DNA of 64,000 nt from Gallionella sp. (GCA_028688275.1 JAQTYN010000010.1:1-64000), one strand, 5' to 3'. Positions 9,563-18,544 are shown, numbered from the stretch's first letter. A program made the numbers and translations. Notes: generated from the sequence alone by a model not told the origin.

Positions 9563-12064
9563 TCAAATAAACAAAGTCGTATTGGACTCAGAAGCTTCAC
9601 CCAAGAACGCCGCGACACCGCCAATTTCCACGCCATCAATCAGCTCGGTCTTGTCTATTCCCATCACATCCATGGACATCTGGCAGGCGATGAGTTGCGC
9701 GCCGCCATCGATTAAGCTTTGCAACAAATGACCTGGGGTTTCTACGCCCTTGTCGTGCATGACTTTACGGATCATCTTCGCACCCAAGCCGTGCATATCC
9801 ATCTTAGAAATTGACGTGAGGTGATCCACACCTGAGGGCAACATGCTGCTGAACATCCTATCCATCAGCGGCTTGTTGCGCGCTGGGGCATCTTCGCGGC
9901 GCAGCACGTCCAGCCCCCAGAAAGTGAAGAATAGACTCACGCCTTTGCCCATCGCCAGCGCGCCATTGGCAATAATCATGCTCGCCATGACCTTATCCAA
10001 ATCGTCTGAAAATACCACCAGCGTCAGCTTGTCTTTGATCGCTGTAGGCAATGTCGTCGCAAGCACGGGCGCATTTTTACGCAACAGCACCACCATCAAG
10101 CCTTTTTCGGCTTTAATCGACAGCACTTCGTTGCCTGTTTTCTTCGCCCAAGCCCGAACATCACGACCAAAGGCGGGATCAGAAACCGTCACTTCCAGCA
10201 ACTCACCCGCTTCTAACGCGTCCATCGCCTTATAGGTTTTCATAATCGGACCAGGACATTGCAGCCCTACCGCATTCAGGATGTGTACCTCGCCACTGGG
10301 CGCGCTCCATGCCGCACTGACCACACAACTGCCGCTACGCTCCGCTTCAATCTCCGCAGGGTCGCGTCGTTTAATATCTTCGTAATCGAAAATATCGGGA
10401 TTCGCTTGCTTATCCACCGCCCACGAATACGTTTTGTAGCCGCCTGAAAGATTCTTAACCTGCGTAAAGCCATGTTGTTTGAGGATGCGATAAGCCAAAT
10501 AGCCGCGCAAGCCAATCTGACAGAACAGCACCACAGGCGCATTTTTATCCAGCTCATCCAAGTGTTCGCGCAATTGGTTCACATTGATATTGCGCGCGGT
10601 GGCGATACTGCCGAATTCGTATTCTTCCGCCGTGCGCACGTCGATCAGTTGCGGTTTATCCGCCTGAGCGTTCAGACTTTGGTTCAGCTCACGCCAAGAA
10701 ATCAACTGGTGCGATTGATTCAGTATGTTGATGGCGACATAACCCGCGATATTGATGGGATCTTTAGCCGAACCAAAAGGCGGCGCGTAAGCCAATTCCA
10801 GTTCCGCCAAATCTTCCACGTGCAGATTGCCATGAATCGCGGTGGCGATGACATCAATGCGTTTGTCCGCACCATCTGCCCCAACCGCTTGCGCACCGAG
10901 TATTTTGCCTTCTGGGGTAAACAACAATTTCAGGCTGATTTGTTTCGCGCCAGGGTAATAGCTGGCATGAGAACCGCTATGCGTGATGCAGCTCAAGTAA
11001 GGAATGCCCGCCGCGATCAGCTGCTTCTCGTTCAATCCCGTGGTGGCAGCCGCCAAATCAAAGGCTTTTAGTATCGACGTGCCTTGCGTGCCACGATACT
11101 GCTGGGTGTTGCCAAACACGATATTGTCCGCCGCCATGCGCCCTTGACGATTGGCAGGGCCCGCCAACGGAATCAACACTTGCTGACCGCTGATGGTTTG
11201 GGTCACTTCAATCGCATCGCCCACCGCGTAAATATCCGCGTCAGAAGTCTGCAAATAATTATCGACCTTAATCCCGCCCGTTTTCCCCAACTCCAAACCA
11301 CTGGCTCGCGCCAAAGTCGTTTCAGGGCGCACGCCAATCGCCAACACCACCATATCCGCCTGCAAGCGACGACCACTACCGAGATAAACCACGGTATGCC
11401 CTTCCCTATCCTCGAAACGCTCCACCTTGTCCGACAGATACAGCTCCACATTTTTATCCTTCATGTGGGCATGCACGATTGCCGCCATTTCATAATCCAG
11501 CGGGGTCAAAATCTGGTCTGCGCCTTCTACCAACGTGGTAAAAATTCCCTTATCATGCAGATTTTCAGCCACCTCAATCCCAATAAACCCGCCACCTATC
11601 ACCACCGCACGGCGCGGTTTATGCTGTTCCAGATGCGCCATAATGCGATCCAAGTCAGGGATATTGCGCAGCCCAAAAATGCGCGGCGAGTCTATGCCTG
11701 GCAATTTCGGACGCAAAGGCTCCGCCCCTGGCGAGAGCAACAACTTATCATAAGACTCATCAAACTCATCGCCCGTGGCAAGATTACGTAAGCGCACGAC
11801 TTTTGCCGCTCGATCAATCGCAATGGCCTCGGTACGACTCCGCACCTCCACCCGATAACGCGCCTCGAAAGCAGGTTCCGACGTCACCAACAATTGTTCA
11901 CGTTGCTCAATGGTGTGAGAAATGTGATACGGCAGCCCACAGTTGGCAAAACTGATATACGGACCGCGCTCGATCATCACGATTTGCGCATTTTCGTCGT
12001 TGCGACGTATCCGCGCCGCAGCGGTTGCACCCCCTGCCACACCACCAATAATAATTACTTTCAT
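9563..12064 (-). CDS. FAD-dependent CoA-disulfide reductase / rhodanese / TusA / DsrE-like fusion
   Basis: An 833-residue cytoplasmic four-part protein. Residues 1-~320 form a pyridine nucleotide-disulfide oxidoreductase (GGVAGGATAAARIRR FAD motif; VIGGGFIGIEVAENL NAD(P)H motif) with the single redox Cys of CoA-disulfide reductases in FANCGLPYHI near residue 42. A dimerisation domain follows. A rhodanese domain has its Cys near 515 (VVLFCQIGLRG). A TusA-like domain has LQCPGPI near 603. A C-terminal DsrE/F-like domain spans about 675-833. Proteins of this build are expected to reduce persulfides and pass sulfane sulfur between domains. All three sulfur-carrying Cys are present. Stand-alone transcription is likely, with a terminator at each side region. 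The substrate is inferred, not shown. Confidence 0.9.
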   Translation of the reverse strand: MKVIIIGGVAGGATAAARIRRNDENAQIVMIERGPYISFANCGLPYHISHTIEQREQLLVTSEPAFEARYRVEVRSRTEAIAIDRAAKVVRLRNLATGDEFDESYDKLLLSPGAEPLRPKLPGIDSPRIFGLRNIPDLDRIMAHLEQHKPRRAVVIGGGFIGIEVAENLHDKGIFTTLVEGADQILTPLDYEMAAIVHAHMKDKNVELYLSDKVERFEDREGHTVVYLGSGRRLQADMVVLAIGVRPETTLARASGLELGKTGGIKVDNYLQTSDADIYAVGDAIEVTQTISGQQVLIPLAGPANRQGRMAADNIVFGNTQQYRGTQGTSILKAFDLAAATTGLNEKQLIAAGIPYLSCITHSGSHASYYPGAKQISLKLLFTPEGKILGAQAVGADGADKRIDVIATAIHGNLHVEDLAELELAYAPPFGSAKDPINIAGYVAINILNQSHQLISWRELNQSLNAQADKPQLIDVRTAEEYEFGSIATARNINVNQLREHLDELDKNAPVVLFCQIGLRGYLAYRILKQHGFTQVKNLSGGYKTYSWAVDKQANPDIFDYEDIKRRDPAEIEAERSGSCVVSAAWSAPSGEVHILNAVGLQCPGPIMKTYKAMDALEAGELLEVTVSDPAFGRDVRAWAKKTGNEVLSIKAEKGLMVVLLRKNAPVLATTLPTAIKDKLTLVVFSDDLDKVMASMIIANGALAMGKGVSLFFTFWGLDVLRREDAPARNKPLMDRMFSSMLPSGVDHLTSISKMDMHGLGAKMIRKVMHDKGVETPGHLLQSLIDGGAQLIACQMSMDVMGIDKTELIDGVEIGGVAAFLGEASESNTTLFI

Positions 12065-12637
12065 AGAAACTCCTTAAATTAAAAAAATAAAATGCACCGC
12101 AAAATCAATTGCGTGCAATGGGATAGGGTTGAATTTAGCTAGAAAATCACTGAATGATTCGTCATCCTAAGCCGTGAGCTTGTCGAATGGTAGAAGGATG
12201 AACGGAGAGGGGAAAACACACCCTGCGGATACGGACAGATAACCTGAACAGCTCGATAGCTTGAAAATTTAAACATCATGGCACGCATTTTCGGCTTAAA
12301 GCGCGAGCTTTACAAGCAACGTTTTGAGCGGGTAGCAGCAGAAGCTTATCCTATCATTGCGCATAGACTTGGGCAGTCTCGCGTAGGACGGCAATATTTA
12401 AAACACGTTGCGCCGTTCTGCGCTGAATACATAATTTGTTACCCCCAAAACTATGCACAAGGATAGCGCGCTGGTTCGAGAAACGTGAAACTATACAACC
12501 AAAAGGATGAGGACTTACAATCGCCACGACCCAGTTATAACCGTTAGGGACACGATATCCAAACAGTGGCGCAAAACGTCAACTTTTTGATCGTGCTAAT
12601 AATGGGGGATTACTAATTTTTACGGAAGCCCTTAAGT
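12065..12637. other. 573-bp gene-poor gap with one half repeat
   Basis: No convincing gene is seen. The gap holds a half copy of the two-hairpin element (about 12147-12208) and an open frame of 62 codons at 12278-12466 with no family resemblance and no ribosome site. The promoter of the sulfur gene (minus) and of the radical SAM gene (plus) must lie here, but I cannot place them. Confidence 0.5.
12147..12208. repeat. Half copy of the two-hairpin intergenic element
   Basis: The core GAGCTTGTCGAATGGTAGAA is flanked by TCATCC and GGATGAACGG. It matches the first hairpin of the full elements, but the second half is missing. Confidence 0.6.
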
Positions 12638-14296
12638 ATGGATAATCAAGATGCAACCTCGTGTGGGATTAAAGCCAACAAGGATTCGGATGTTTACAAT
12701 CCATTTCTCCGTTCACGTGACATGCGAAAGATGCTGTTAATCCATGTGAAGATTCCCCCCTTGCTTAATTTTGATGGAAAAGGATTCATATGTGCACTCG
12801 TCACATCAAGATGCCATATAGGCTGTACACATTGCATGTTTTTTTCCAACATGACAGAAGGTAAGAATGAGTTCAACACGATGACACCAGCTCGCATAGA
12901 TAAACTGATGCAGCTAGTAAGTGACTCCAATACTGGCTACCTACTTGTATCAGGAGGAGGGGAAGGATTCATTGAACCATCGCTTATGTATCAGATTATA
13001 GAGACATCCACTGCCGACATAGCATGGATAGTCACAAGTGGGTTCTGGGCACAAAAAAAATCGCGTGCAGCCGAAATTCTTAGAAAATCTTACCAAGCCT
13101 TTTTACGCGGGAACAAGAGCAAGCCAAACAGACAAGTATGTCTTCGTATAAGTGTCGATTCCTACCATGCCAGTAAATTGGTTATAGATCCAATTTATCC
13201 TTTCAAATACATCATTAACATTATCCAAATATTTGAGTCAACCTACTCAACTCAAACAGGCTTCTTCCTTCAACTCCACTGTATTGAAGGGGAGGAGAAG
13301 CTCATTGATCAGTTACGCCAGCAAGTTAATGCTGTCGAGGTTATAAATGTATCCTCAATGCACACTAATGAAAAGCTTACTGAATCAGCAATTACACTTA
13401 GAATGCCATCAGGCTTTGAGTTTGAAATTACGTTCGCGAAATTACTTCTTTCAGATATTGCAGCTGACTTGCGCGATGAAAAGATGCTTGATAGACGAAT
13501 TGAGCTATGGGAAAAAGATGCCTTTGTCAATGAGCGAGGCATGGCAGCGTACCAGCTCAACTCCAATGGCTCCATTGGTACTGATATGCTGGTTGTCTAC
13601 GACGGAAGAGTTGCTGGCGGCTGGCAAAGTGAGATGCCTGACATCTCAATCAATATTGACGTAGATTCATACGAAACCATATTAAATAAAACACTCTCCG
13701 ACCCAGGGGTTCTAGCCACAATAGAGCATGGCATCGCCTATCGATTCGAAATCATCAATGAAGTCTGCCCTAAGGCTAGTCTCCGTGCAAAAGCAGTAAA
13801 TATTCGAGACTACACCAGCCTTGTACTTCTTGAAGAAGATGCCGTAAAGCTCTATTACACGCTTCGTGCGATTCAGGATTTCATTACTGAAGGTCGCATT
13901 GAACAGCAAAATATGAACACTTGGCCTCCCGCACTTAAAACCATTATTAACCTCTCCAAGGAGGAGCTGCGACGACTATACCAGTCGTCAGACTATGACA
14001 TAGTAAAGCAGTTTGAGGAAACCGAGCCTGAATTTACTGATCTTATCCAAGAAATACGGGTTTACACCAGAACAGGAAACTTTGAAAGCATCATCCAATT
14101 TTTGTCCCAGCAAGCAGAAAAAAACCTTCGCCGCCTCGATAAATGGCGTTTATTGATGGAAAGGATTTCACACGATTGGTACGATATCCAATCACTGGAT
14201 GCTAAAGAACTCCTCGCGTTGATGCAGGTGGAACAATTTATTGATTCTCGACTACTGCAAGGACGAAGAGTCTATGAGGGACTATCAAGGTTATAG
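12638..14296 (+). CDS. Radical SAM protein of unassigned family
   Basis: A 552-residue protein with a canonical radical SAM cluster motif, CHIGCTHC (Cys at about 59, 63, 66), and a GGE-like SAM motif, LVSGGGEGF (about 103-111). A barrel follows (VCLRISVDSYHAS; GFFLQLHCIEG). The C-terminal ~250 residues are charged and helical and contain no recognised extra Cys cluster, so it does not look like a SPASM maturase. Codon use and AT content differ from the flanking housekeeping genes, which suggests transfer. The epimerase gene starts 34 nt after its stop, so the two are probably co-transcribed. The substrate is unknown. Confidence 0.8.
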   Translation: MDNQDATSCGIKANKDSDVYNPFLRSRDMRKMLLIHVKIPPLLNFDGKGFICALVTSRCHIGCTHCMFFSNMTEGKNEFNTMTPARIDKLMQLVSDSNTGYLLVSGGGEGFIEPSLMYQIIETSTADIAWIVTSGFWAQKKSRAAEILRKSYQAFLRGNKSKPNRQVCLRISVDSYHASKLVIDPIYPFKYIINIIQIFESTYSTQTGFFLQLHCIEGEEKLIDQLRQQVNAVEVINVSSMHTNEKLTESAITLRMPSGFEFEITFAKLLLSDIAADLRDEKMLDRRIELWEKDAFVNERGMAAYQLNSNGSIGTDMLVVYDGRVAGGWQSEMPDISINIDVDSYETILNKTLSDPGVLATIEHGIAYRFEIINEVCPKASLRAKAVNIRDYTSLVLLEEDAVKLYYTLRAIQDFITEGRIEQQNMNTWPPALKTIINLSKEELRRLYQSSDYDIVKQFEETEPEFTDLIQEIRVYTRTGNFESIIQFLSQQAEKNLRRLDKWRLLMERISHDWYDIQSLDAKELLALMQVEQFIDSRLLQGRRVYEGLSRL

Positions 14297-14330
14297 TTAA
14301 AATATTTACACTTCTATCAGACGACATGAC

Positions 14331-15173
14331 ATGAAGATATTAATAACTGGTGCGCAAGGATATTTAGGAGCGTTACTTTTCGCTGAACTTCGGAATGAGT
14401 ATGACATTGTGGGTACTGCGCGCAGCAGGTTCCTTTCCAAGGATGTCATACCGCTTGATATTAGGGACATCGACTTAATGTATAAATGCTTCGCTTCAGT
14501 GATGCCTGACGTAGTTATCCATACAGCAGCAATTTCTAATGTCGCCTCATGTGAAGAGAATCCAGCTGAAGCGTTCAGGACGAATGCAGGAGGGACATTA
14601 AACATCGCGCAAGCAGCAAATGAAATCGGAGCCAAAGTCATTCTGATTTCCTCTTTGGCTGCCCAGAATCCGTTGACAGTGTACGGAAATAGCAAGCAAG
14701 CAGCCGAGAACCATATTCGAATGGTAAAAGCAGGGTATGAAATTCTTCAGCTCTCTATGACTTTTGGCCTCAGCCCAAATACCACAAATAATAGACCGTT
14801 CAATAAAATTTTACGCTCAATGAAATCGGGATTGCCGCAACTTTATGACAACAAATGGAAATTTCAACCAACCCACACTGAGCATTTTCTCTCGGTCATT
14901 AGCTGCATACTGCAACGACCATTCGGTGGAAATAATCTGACTATTACCATCGAAGAAAGTAGCACAATGCATCAGATTGCATCGGATGTTCTAAATCCTG
15001 ACCTCGTTATAGGGGCTCCCCTTTATCAAAGGCGCGCAGAGCAATTGGTGGATACATCACACTTGTCACGATTAGGTTTTCCAACCACAACATATTGCAC
15101 CATGATAAAGCGATTAAGGGAGCAGCTAAAAATAGCCAATACAAATTTTGTATCTTTCAGCAATGAAATTTAG
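14331..15173 (+). CDS. NAD(P)-dependent epimerase / dTDP-4-dehydrorhamnose reductase-like protein
   Basis: A 280-residue extended short-chain dehydrogenase. The Rossmann motif is ITGAQGYLGALL (residues 5-16). LDIRDIDLMYKCF and PDVVIHTAA follow, and the catalytic YGNSK gives the YxxxK pair near residue 123. The overall pattern is closest to RmlD-like reductases acting on nucleotide-linked sugars. No other sugar-nucleotide genes are nearby. It follows the radical SAM gene by 34 nt on the same strand, so the pair may act on one metabolite. A weak start context (ACATGACATGA) offers no clear ribosome site. Confidence 0.75.
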   Translation: MKILITGAQGYLGALLFAELRNEYDIVGTARSRFLSKDVIPLDIRDIDLMYKCFASVMPDVVIHTAAISNVASCEENPAEAFRTNAGGTLNIAQAANEIGAKVILISSLAAQNPLTVYGNSKQAAENHIRMVKAGYEILQLSMTFGLSPNTTNNRPFNKILRSMKSGLPQLYDNKWKFQPTHTEHFLSVISCILQRPFGGNNLTITIEESSTMHQIASDVLNPDLVIGAPLYQRRAEQLVDTSHLSRLGFPTTTYCTMIKRLREQLKIANTNFVSFSNEI

Positions 15174-16034
15174 GAGACCGTGCCAGCTATTGCGACCCAT
15201 TTAACATTTACTGCAAGAACACTACATTACCTATTTTGCGACCTAACTCGTATCCTACAAAGCTGGAGCTTTGTTGGCGGTATTGCCCTCCATGACTTTC
15301 CGCAGCACACCCGCCCCACGCCTTCGCGGGGGCAAGCTCTTCGCGAGGATGACAACTAAATCAGCATTTCCTTAAAACTTCGCATTCGGAATGGGGTAGT
15401 GTTCAATCACGAAATCAATGTCTTTATCCCCTCTGCCGCTGAGATTCACCAAAATCGTTTTATCGCTCCCCAATGTCTTGGCGAGTTTCATGGCGTAGGC
15501 GACCGCATGGGCGGATTCCAACGCAGGAATGATGCCTTCGAGTTGTGACAGTTTATAAAACGCATCGACGGCTTCTTCATCGTTGCACAGACCAATTTTG
15601 GTTCTGCCGATTTCGTTCAGGTAAGCATGTTCTGACCCCACTTATTCGCAAAAAGACCGCATAAAATGTACATAGCAATGCACATGAACTTCAAAATTCA
15701 CTTAGGGAGCCGCTGACTTATTCAGTTTTCGTCATCCACGCGGAAGAACAAACATAGTTAAATCAAATAGATATACCCAAGAATTCGTGAGGATGACGAA
15801 TAAATCTAAAAACCGTCGTTGAGATTGATGATAAAAATGGCTGCGATCCAATGCTGGCGCATGTTTGCGGCAAACGATGCACGACCCCAAATTGGGGAGA
15901 AGCTTGCGCCATCCCATACGATGAAAGCGATCAGGTAGATCCAGTTATAACGGATTGGCAATTGCGACTAGAATGCTGTTGCTTGGTAAATAGCGTGGTT
16001 TCGCAATCACTTTGTGAAATACAGATGACGCATT
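15174..16034. other. 861-bp debris region with truncated trpB, hairpins and repeat ends
   Basis: Besides the trpB fragment (separate entry), this region has a hairpin ACAAAGCT..AGCTTTGT at 15257-15274. It also has two partial repeat ends: AAATCAGCATTTCCTTAA near 15360 and CTTAGGGAGCCGCTGA near 15705. These bracket the trpB piece. A Cys-rich open frame (15851-16069, plus) has no ribosome site or family match, so I do not call it a gene. Confidence 0.55.
15372..15641 (-). pseudogene. trpB: 3' fragment of tryptophan synthase beta chain (trpB)
   Basis: The 89-codon frame matches the C-terminal quarter of Trp[13 protein letters not shown] (normally GPEHAYL), then [20 protein letters not shown] and [12 protein letters not shown]. 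The first ~300 residues of the enzyme (PLP lysine region included) are absent. The break is at a GTGGGGTCAGAAC sequence, a motif often seen at repeat or IS borders. No trpA or other trp gene is next to it. It is a dead remnant, probably a partial duplicate of a trpB elsewhere. Confidence 0.88.
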
Positions 16035-16424
16035 TTATCTCACGCCCGCTGTCACCCTCTGTGCATTAATCTCGGCGATGGCTGCTTCAACACTGTCGGC
16101 GACCTCGTTTGAAGCATTATGCTTAATGGCACTGGCTTTGACGATAATGTTGACTAGGCTTTTTGAATGCACCCGATACGAAAATCGCGTATAGGTTTTC
16201 ACCACTTTCGCGCGGTATTCTCCCCATTCTGAGATGATGGCACTGGTCACAACAAAATCGTCCAATACAAGAATCGTATCCATAGGACGGTAAAATCGAC
16301 CAAAATAATCCGCATATTGGCGCGCCCATGCCTCACAGTCGTCCTTGGTTTCTATTTTCCAATTTGGCGTCGCGATCACAATATCGTTTTCCACATCATG
16401 CCTAAAATCTATGGTTCCTATCAC
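16035..16424 (-). CDS. Array A paralog 1 (unknown ~130-residue family)
   Basis: 129 residues, starting at GTG with AGGAAATACC upstream. It begins (V)IGTIDFRHDVENDIVIATP and has the family core WKIETKDDCEAW, DTILVLDDFVV, SEWGEYRAKVV and RFSYRVHSK. It belongs to the SQDADS-like subgroup, although this position reads SNEVADSV. It is the last gene of the array in the direction of transcription. The predicted alternation of strands and helices and a V-LDDF strand end recall SpoIIAA/STAS-like folds, but this is a guess from pattern. No signal peptide or membrane segment. Confidence 0.8.
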   Translation of the reverse strand: MIGTIDFRHDVENDIVIATPNWKIETKDDCEAWARQYADYFGRFYRPMDTILVLDDFVVTSAIISEWGEYRAKVVKTYTRFSYRVHSKSLVNIIVKASAIKHNASNEVADSVEAAIAEINAQRVTAGVR

Positions 16425-16475
16425 GGTATTTCCTATCGCCTTTCAATGGTATTCACATCACTAAACCTGAATCGG

Positions 16476-16865
16476 CTATTTAATGCCCGCTTTCGCTCTC
16501 TCGGCTTTAATGGCAGCAATCGCCTCTTCGATACTCTTGGCTTCTCTATTCGGGGTTTGGTATTTAGCATTACTGGTCATACTGGCAATACTGACCAGCA
16601 TTTTCGGATTCACCCGATAAGAAATCCGAATATAGTTTTCGATCATCTTCGCGCGGTATTCGCCCCACAGTGTCATGATATTGCCGCTCATCGTAAAATA
16701 GTCAAATACAAAAATCACATCAATTTTGCGATGAAATTGACGGAAGTAATCATCACATTGTCCGAATCCCACCCTACAATCTTCCTCGGTTTCCATGTGC
16801 CAGCGTGGGGTCGCGATCACAACATCATTGCGCACGTCATGCCTAAAATCGACTGTTCCTCTCAC
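16476..16865 (-). CDS. Array A paralog 2
   Basis: 129 residues, GTG start with GAGG upstream (51-nt gap to paralog 1). Core segments: TVDFRHDVRNDVVIATPRW, TEEDCRVGFGQCDDYF, DVIFVFDYFTM (the usual LDDF is FDYF) and LWGEYRAKMI. The C-terminus (NREAKSIEEAIAAIKAERAK) places it in the same subgroup as paralogs 3 and 4. The change from QY to QC and from LDDF to FDYF suggests relaxed or altered function relative to its neighbours. Confidence 0.8.
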   Translation of the reverse strand: MRGTVDFRHDVRNDVVIATPRWHMETEEDCRVGFGQCDDYFRQFHRKIDVIFVFDYFTMSGNIMTLWGEYRAKMIENYIRISYRVNPKMLVSIASMTSNAKYQTPNREAKSIEEAIAAIKAERAKAGIK

Positions 16866-16905
16866 AACATTACCTCAACTATTAGTGTTCATTTATCTTG
16901 AATAA

Positions 16906-17319
16906 TCACTGAAAACAGGGACGAATCGTTGCTTGATGCCCGTTGATCCTATCCGCTTGAATCGCGGTGATAGCATGCGCTATGCTTTCCGCTTCACTGC
17001 TAGGATTTTTGTATTTAATTGCACTGATCGAACTGGCAATGTTGACGACGGGTTTGGGATGAACCAGATAGTAGAATCTAGTATAGCGTGTAATCAGCTT
17101 GATTCTGTACTCTCCCCACACCGTCATGATTTGACTGTTAATCGTAAAATCATGCAACACAAAAATCATATCCATAGGGCGATCAAAATGATGACTAAAA
17201 TACGCCTCATACTGATTAAGCCATAGCTCACAATCCTCTTGCGTTTCTATTCTCCAGTGTGGGATGGCGATGACAATATCATTTTCCGTGTCATACTGAA
17301 AGTCTATTGTTCCTATCAC
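16906..17319 (-). CDS. Array A paralog 3
   Basis: 137 residues, GTG start with GAGGACTGT upstream. Core: GTIDFQYDTENDIVIAIPHW, TQEDCELWLNQYEAYF, DMIFVLHDFTI (LHDF for LDDF) and VWGEYRIKLI. The tail is longer than in the other copies (INGHQATIRPCFQ), so the original stop was probably lost and the frame runs a few codons into spacer. Upstream lies a 207-bp gap filled by a two-hairpin repeat, which separates it from paralog 4 and may interrupt the transcript. Confidence 0.78.
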   Translation of the reverse strand: MIGTIDFQYDTENDIVIAIPHWRIETQEDCELWLNQYEAYFSHHFDRPMDMIFVLHDFTINSQIMTVWGEYRIKLITRYTRFYYLVHPKPVVNIASSISAIKYKNPSSEAESIAHAITAIQADRINGHQATIRPCFQ

Positions 17320-17344
17320 ACAGTCCTCAACTATTTATTTTAAG

Positions 17345-17493
17345 GAGGTACTGATTAAATCCGTTCCCCTTGAGCCGTGAGTTTATCGAATGGTCGAAGG
17401 GTGAACGAATTTAATCTATTGATTTAATTACATCTTCCATTCATGGCTCGACAAGCTCACCACGAACGTAAGATTTAATCAGCGTTTCCTTAG
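17345..17493. repeat. Two-hairpin intergenic element inside array A
   Basis: It starts CTGATTAAATCCGTTCCCC and ends AAGATTTAATCAGCGTTTCC, with the cores GAGTTTATCGAATGGTCGAA and GGCTCGACAAGCTCACCACG. The ends are inverted (GATTAAATC/GATTTAATC). It sits between paralogs 3 and 4, so it inserted after the array had formed or travelled with one copy. Confidence 0.88.
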
Positions 17494-17526
17494 TTTTATG
17501 AAGCTCCCCACAATTTAGCGAAATCG

Positions 17527-17919
17527 CTATTTAATGCCCGCTTTTGCCCTATCTGCTTTAATGGCAGCAATCGCCTCTCCAATACTACTTTTTTCTGGGT
17601 TAGGTGTTTTGGTTCTTAGAATACTGACCGTTGTGGCGATACTGACCAGAGCTTGGGGACTCACTCGATAAGAAAACCTAACGTGGTTTTCGTGAAACAG
17701 CTTGACTCGGTATTCCCCCCACACCGTCATAATCTGACCGTCGATACTCAAGTCACCCAATAAAAAAATTACATCAACTTGCCGACCAACTCGTTGAAAA
17801 TAATTAGAATATTGATCGAACCATGCTTGACAATCCGCTTCGGTTTCAATTTTGCCGTGCGGCGTAGCGAACACAATGTTGTGACGCACGTCATGCTTAA
17901 AATCTACCGTGACGCTCAT
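17527..17919 (-). CDS. Array A paralog 4
   Basis: 130 residues from the ATG at 17919, which has AGGAG 6 nt upstream; the track start at 18006 lies inside paralog 5 and is not used. Core: VTVDFKHDVRHNIVFATPHG, TEADCQAWFDQYSNYF, DVIFLLGDLSI (LGDL for LDDF) and VWGEYRVKLF. It begins 16 nt after paralog 5 ends, so the two are surely co-transcribed. Member of the PNPE subgroup. Confidence 0.82.
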   Translation of the reverse strand: MSVTVDFKHDVRHNIVFATPHGKIETEADCQAWFDQYSNYFQRVGRQVDVIFLLGDLSIDGQIMTVWGEYRVKLFHENHVRFSYRVSPQALVSIATTVSILRTKTPNPEKSSIGEAIAAIKADRAKAGIK

Positions 17920-17935
17920 TGTTTTCTCCTGTGCG

Positions 17936-18328
17936 TTAGGCAGATGCCGCCACGCCCAACCTTTCGGCTTTAATCCCTTCAATCGCCCCTTCGACACTGT
18001 CCGCATCTTGGCTGATGGCGTTATATCTAAACGAACTAGATTTCACCATAATATTGACTAAGCTGTTGGAATTCACCCGATAAGAAAAGCGAATAAAGCT
18101 CTTCATCAGCCTAACCCGATATTCACTCCAGACCGTCACAATTTGACTGGCAACCACAAAGTCATCCAGCACGAAAACGGCATCCACTTTTCGGTGAAAT
18201 ACGCCAAAATAATCAACGTATTGTTTAAACCAAGCCTCACAATCTTCCTTGGTTTCAATTTTCCAGTGTGGTGTGACAATCACCACGTCATTTTCTTCGT
18301 CATATTGAAACTGTATTGTTCCAGTCAT
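17936..18328 (-). CDS. Array A paralog 5
   Basis: 130 residues, ATG start with TAGGAG upstream. Core: TGTIQFQYDEENDVVIVTPHW, TKEDCEAWFKQYVDYFG, DAVFVLDDFVV, VWSEYRVRLM (S replaces G of the WGEYR motif) and RFSYRVNSNSLVNI. It belongs to the SQDADS subgroup. It is followed after 16 nt by paralog 4 and preceded by a 216-bp gap that contains a repeat of the CTAGTCGTTAGTCGCTAG type. Confidence 0.82.
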   Translation of the reverse strand: MTGTIQFQYDEENDVVIVTPHWKIETKEDCEAWFKQYVDYFGVFHRKVDAVFVLDDFVVASQIVTVWSEYRVRLMKSFIRFSYRVNSNSLVNIMVKSSSFRYNAISQDADSVEGAIEGIKAERLGVAASA

Positions 18329-18372
18329 TGCGGATTGACTCCTAAGTGGTTGCGTACAAATAATTGGGTATT

Positions 18373-18512
18373 GAGTTGCTAGTCGTTAGTCGCTAGTTTT
18401 TAGTTGCTGGCGTGCAAATTTTTTTTCATCTAATTGAATAGATTGTAAAAGATAGGGTGGCGGGCAGTTTCTCTGCATTAACTAACGATTAGCGACTAAT
18501 AGCTTAAAATCC
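18373..18512. repeat. CTAGTCGTTAGTCGCTAG-type dispersed repeat, paired arms
   Basis: TTGAGTTGCTAGTCGTTAGT with CGCTAGTTTTTAGTTGC faces the inverted TTAACTAACGATTAGCGACT about 90 bp on. Similar sequences lie at 45630-45665 and 61804-61936. It splits array A between paralogs 5 and 6. Confidence 0.75.
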
Positions 18513-18544
18513 CCGAAAATTTAGGTACGGATACTTACTCGTTG

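Noticed and set aside
10472-11791. Long plus-strand ORFs (199 and 235 codons) opposite the sulfur fusion gene
   Set aside because: They lie wholly antisense to an intact 833-codon gene and have the His/Arg/Gln-rich make-up of shadow frames.
12278-12466. 62-codon ORF before the radical SAM gene, considered as a precursor peptide
   Set aside because: No ribosome site, no leader/core character, Arg-rich start typical of random frames; position 170 nt upstream of the radical SAM gene is not enough.
15257-15274. ACAAAGCT hairpin after the epimerase gene as a terminator
   Set aside because: Perfect stem but only a 2-nt loop and no T run after it.
15851-16069. Cys-rich 72-codon plus-strand ORF
   Set aside because: No ribosome site, overlaps the end of array A on the opposite strand, and no known Cys-pattern family is recognised.
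16317-16901. 194-codon plus-strand ORF across array A
   Set aside because: Antisense to two array A genes; its composition follows from the repeated coding strand.
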